Below, one piece after another: positions 62,175 to 64,000 of a DNA stretch of 64,000 nt. This DNA is from Nitrospirota bacterium (GTDB lineage Bacteria; Nitrospirota; Thermodesulfovibrionia; Thermodesulfovibrionales; UBA6898). Location: assembly GCA_021811105.1 (NCBI GenBank), contig JAJZPM010000001.1, positions 1-64,000 of the forward strand, in the 5' to 3' direction. Every line of letters starts with the position of its first letter. The first letter of the stretch is position 1. Position numbers and translations under genes: made by a program. The notes below the pieces were generated by a model. The model searched no databases. It saw only the letters and a program-made list of their open reading frames with translations, and was not told where the DNA came from.

Positions 62175-63641
62175 ATGGAGGACATCAAGAGACGGGATTT
62201 CTTGAAATACGCGGGAATCGGCGGCGCTTTGCTTCTGTCGAACTCCGCTTCGATGGGCATTCTGAAGAGCGCCTTCGCCGAAGAGACGAAGGAATTACGC
62301 CTGACCGCTTCAATAACAGAGGTAGATATCGGAATCGGCAAGCCCTTAAAGACGTGGACGTACAATAGTAGCGCTCCGGGGACTGAGATCAGGGTGAAAG
62401 AGGGCGAAACCCTGCGTGTTCATCTCAAGAATAATCTCCCGGAGGAAACCACCATTCACTGGCATGGTGTGCCGGTACCCAACAAAATGGACGGTGTCCC
62501 CGACATTACGCAAAAGCCCGTTCAACCGGGACAATCCTTCACGTACGAATTTAAGGCATCTGTGCCGGGGACCTATTTTTATCATACCCATGTTTCTTAC
62601 CAGTTGGACCAAGGCTTGTACGGCCCGTTAATCATTGAACCTAAGAGAGAAGAAAGAAGCTATGACCGTGAATACGTTCTTTTGTTCGATGACTGGGCTG
62701 CAGTGGACGGCGGCGGCCCCGAGGCGTCCAAGATGGGAAGAACACGGCCGGGCATGATGAGCATGGGCGGAATGGGCATGGGCGGAGGCATGATGGGCAT
62801 GATGAGAAGGCAACCCGAAGCGGGTGAGCCGCTGCAAGAGCCCATCTATGATGCATATGTCATGAACGGAAAGATATTTAAGGCATCTCCACCCCTTAAA
62901 GTCAAAAAGGGCGAACGGGTGAGGCTCAGGATTATAAACGCTGCAGCCGCTACCACCTTTGTGCTCCGGCTCGCCGGGCATCCTCTGATTATTACCCATG
63001 CCGATGGGCTGCCTGTTAAGCCTCTCGAAGTCGATGCCTTAAGGATTGGAATGGGTGAGCGTTACGATGTGGAATTCATGGCGAATAATCCCGGCAGATG
63101 GCAAATTTATAATCTCAATGACGGAAGTCCTGCGGGTGGCTGGTCTCTCGGCACCGTCCTGTATCAGGGGATAGAATCGAAGAGTTACAATGATGACAGC
63201 ATGACGAGAATCAGACTGAATGAATACAGCCTCCTTGAAGGGGTGGAAAATAGCTACGGGAAACCTGTCGGCAAGGTTGACAAAACCTTCAGGATGACTC
63301 TTTCGGGAGGGATGATGGGCTCTCCCTACTGGACAATAAACGGAAAGGTCTATCCGAACACGGAGAACATAACGGTAAGACGCAACGAACACATCAGGTT
63401 TGAGTTTTTCAACATGAGCATGATGGCTCACCCGATGCATCTGCACGGCCATTCTTTTGAGGTCGTCGGCTCCGGTCGGTCGTCCCGCACAAGAATACGG
63501 AAAGACACTCTCCTCATCCCGGCGCACATGGGCGAGGGAGCAGTGGAGTTCATCGCGGACAACCCCGGCGCCTGGATGCACCACTGTCATAACCTCTACC
63601 ATATGATGGCGGGCATGGCAAATGTTGTAAAAGTTACATAA
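62175..63641 (+). CDS. Multicopper oxidase with Tat signal
   Basis: ATG at 62175 is correctly spaced from AAGGAGG; ATG 62169 is too close. The 488-residue protein has a Tat signal (KRRDFLKYAGIGG) and the four copper motifs: IHWHG, YFYHTHVS, HPMHLHGHSF and HHCHNLYHMM. A Met-rich insert (GMMSMGGMGMGGGMMG) near residue 200 is a likely copper-binding loop. It oxidises Cu(I) or organic substrates in the periplasm, as CueO or CopA (copper resistance) proteins do. Confidence 0.92.
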   Translation: MEDIKRRDFLKYAGIGGALLLSNSASMGILKSAFAEETKELRLTASITEVDIGIGKPLKTWTYNSSAPGTEIRVKEGETLRVHLKNNLPEETTIHWHGVPVPNKMDGVPDITQKPVQPGQSFTYEFKASVPGTYFYHTHVSYQLDQGLYGPLIIEPKREERSYDREYVLLFDDWAAVDGGGPEASKMGRTRPGMMSMGGMGMGGGMMGMMRRQPEAGEPLQEPIYDAYVMNGKIFKASPPLKVKKGERVRLRIINAAAATTFVLRLAGHPLIITHADGLPVKPLEVDALRIGMGERYDVEFMANNPGRWQIYNLNDGSPAGGWSLGTVLYQGIESKSYNDDSMTRIRLNEYSLLEGVENSYGKPVGKVDKTFRMTLSGGMMGSPYWTINGKVYPNTENITVRRNEHIRFEFFNMSMMAHPMHLHGHSFEVVGSGRSSRTRIRKDTLLIPAHMGEGAVEFIADNPGAWMHHCHNLYHMMAGMANVVKVT

Positions 63642-63828
63642 AGTAGTATGCTATCTACTTCATTGCTATTGCCGAACATATCGCCTTAAAAGTCACAGAC
63701 CCTGCTAACACGTCGGAGAGTCTGCTCTTGAGATTTTGAAGAAAAGACACGTCGCATGTAAATCCGCAGGGAAGAGGACGCTCGTGGCTTCGACTTAAAA
63801 CCACAATCTAATTCGGGAGGTAAGAGTT

Positions 63829-64000
63829 ATGGATATTTTCAAAGATTGGCAGAAAAAGTTGTTGAGAACGGAACTCATCAAGGGCGTGAATATGATTGCG
63901 AGGGTCATGATAACCGCGCTTGTGTTCCTGATTGCCGTATCAGAAGTCTCATGGGGACACGCGTTCCCTGACCATTCAGATCCCAAAGTCGGTTCGACAG
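63829..64000 (+). CDS. CopC-like copper-binding protein, 3' partial
   Basis: The gene starts at ATG 63829 after GGGAGG and runs past the window edge. A signal peptide (MITALVFLIAVSEVSWG) is followed by HAFPDHSDPKVGST, the CopC N-terminal Cu(II)-binding motif with His directly after cleavage. It fits the multicopper oxidase upstream. The 187 bases between them hold no gene; an AAGTAG...CTACTT inverted repeat lies at 63641-63660. Confidence 0.75.
   Translation, partial: MDIFKDWQKKLLRTELIKGVNMIARVMITALVFLIAVSEVSWGHAFPDHSDPKVGST

Noticed and set aside
1-64000. tRNA or rRNA genes, integrase or relaxase
   Set aside because: I looked for typical tRNA arms and for tyrosine or serine recombinase and relaxase motifs and saw none; short RNA genes may still have escaped reading by eye.

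Overview
The window is 64 kb of a Gram-negative bacterium. The gene style (F-type transfer genes, several SPASM radical SAM enzymes, iron and copper handling, a probable selenocysteine codon) suggests a Nitrospirota or Desulfobacterota-like anaerobe, but nothing fixes the taxon and no rRNA or tRNA gene was seen. Nearly all genes lie on the + strand and many overlap by 1 to 20 bases, as in long operons.

Positions 1-50.2 kb are a conjugative element (plasmid or integrative element; no relaxase, integrase or replication gene is inside the window). Three unrecognised genes are followed by a VirD4/TraG-type coupling protein, two membrane proteins, a lytic transglycosylase, a stand-alone PLMP-like mini-protein, an OmpA-domain protein, pilin, TraL, TraW, TraU, a Cys-rich exported protein and a giant TraN. 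After two inserted blocks come two DsbC-like proteins, TrbC, a glycosyltransferase/methyltransferase cassette, TraE, TraK, TraB, a TraV that seems split into two genes, TraC, TrbI, an S26 peptidase, TraF, TraH and TraG. Together these form a nearly complete F-type type IV secretion apparatus.

The first insert (11.8-23.6 kb, wrapped around traN) is the most novel part. An 88-residue peptide has a Tat signal and ends in four CXXX units. It lies upstream of traN; three radical SAM/SPASM genes and two coupled genes of unknown function lie downstream. This looks like a peptide-modification (RiPP-like) system built into a conjugation operon. The second insert (23.9-29.3 kb) is more AT-rich and carries a probable defence cassette: an unknown 563-residue protein, a phospholipase D-like protein, a DUF6884-like protein and a GIY-YIG-like protein.

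Positions 50.6-64 kb are a metal-handling region: a CadC/SmtB-type repressor with a two-component system, a ZraP-like and a PepSY-like protein, IS21 and cysteine desulfurase remnants, a 50-residue Cys protein, a DsrE-like protein, FeoB with a zinc-ribbon protein and a DtxR-FeoA fusion, a DUF302 protein, a P1B-type ATPase, a SHOCT protein, a multicopper oxidase and the start of a CopC-like gene. The ATPase has an in-frame UGA exactly where the first Cys of its CxxC motif belongs, followed by a SECIS-like hairpin, so it is a strong selenoprotein candidate. Similar operators stand before the repressor gene and before feoB, which suggests one regulon.
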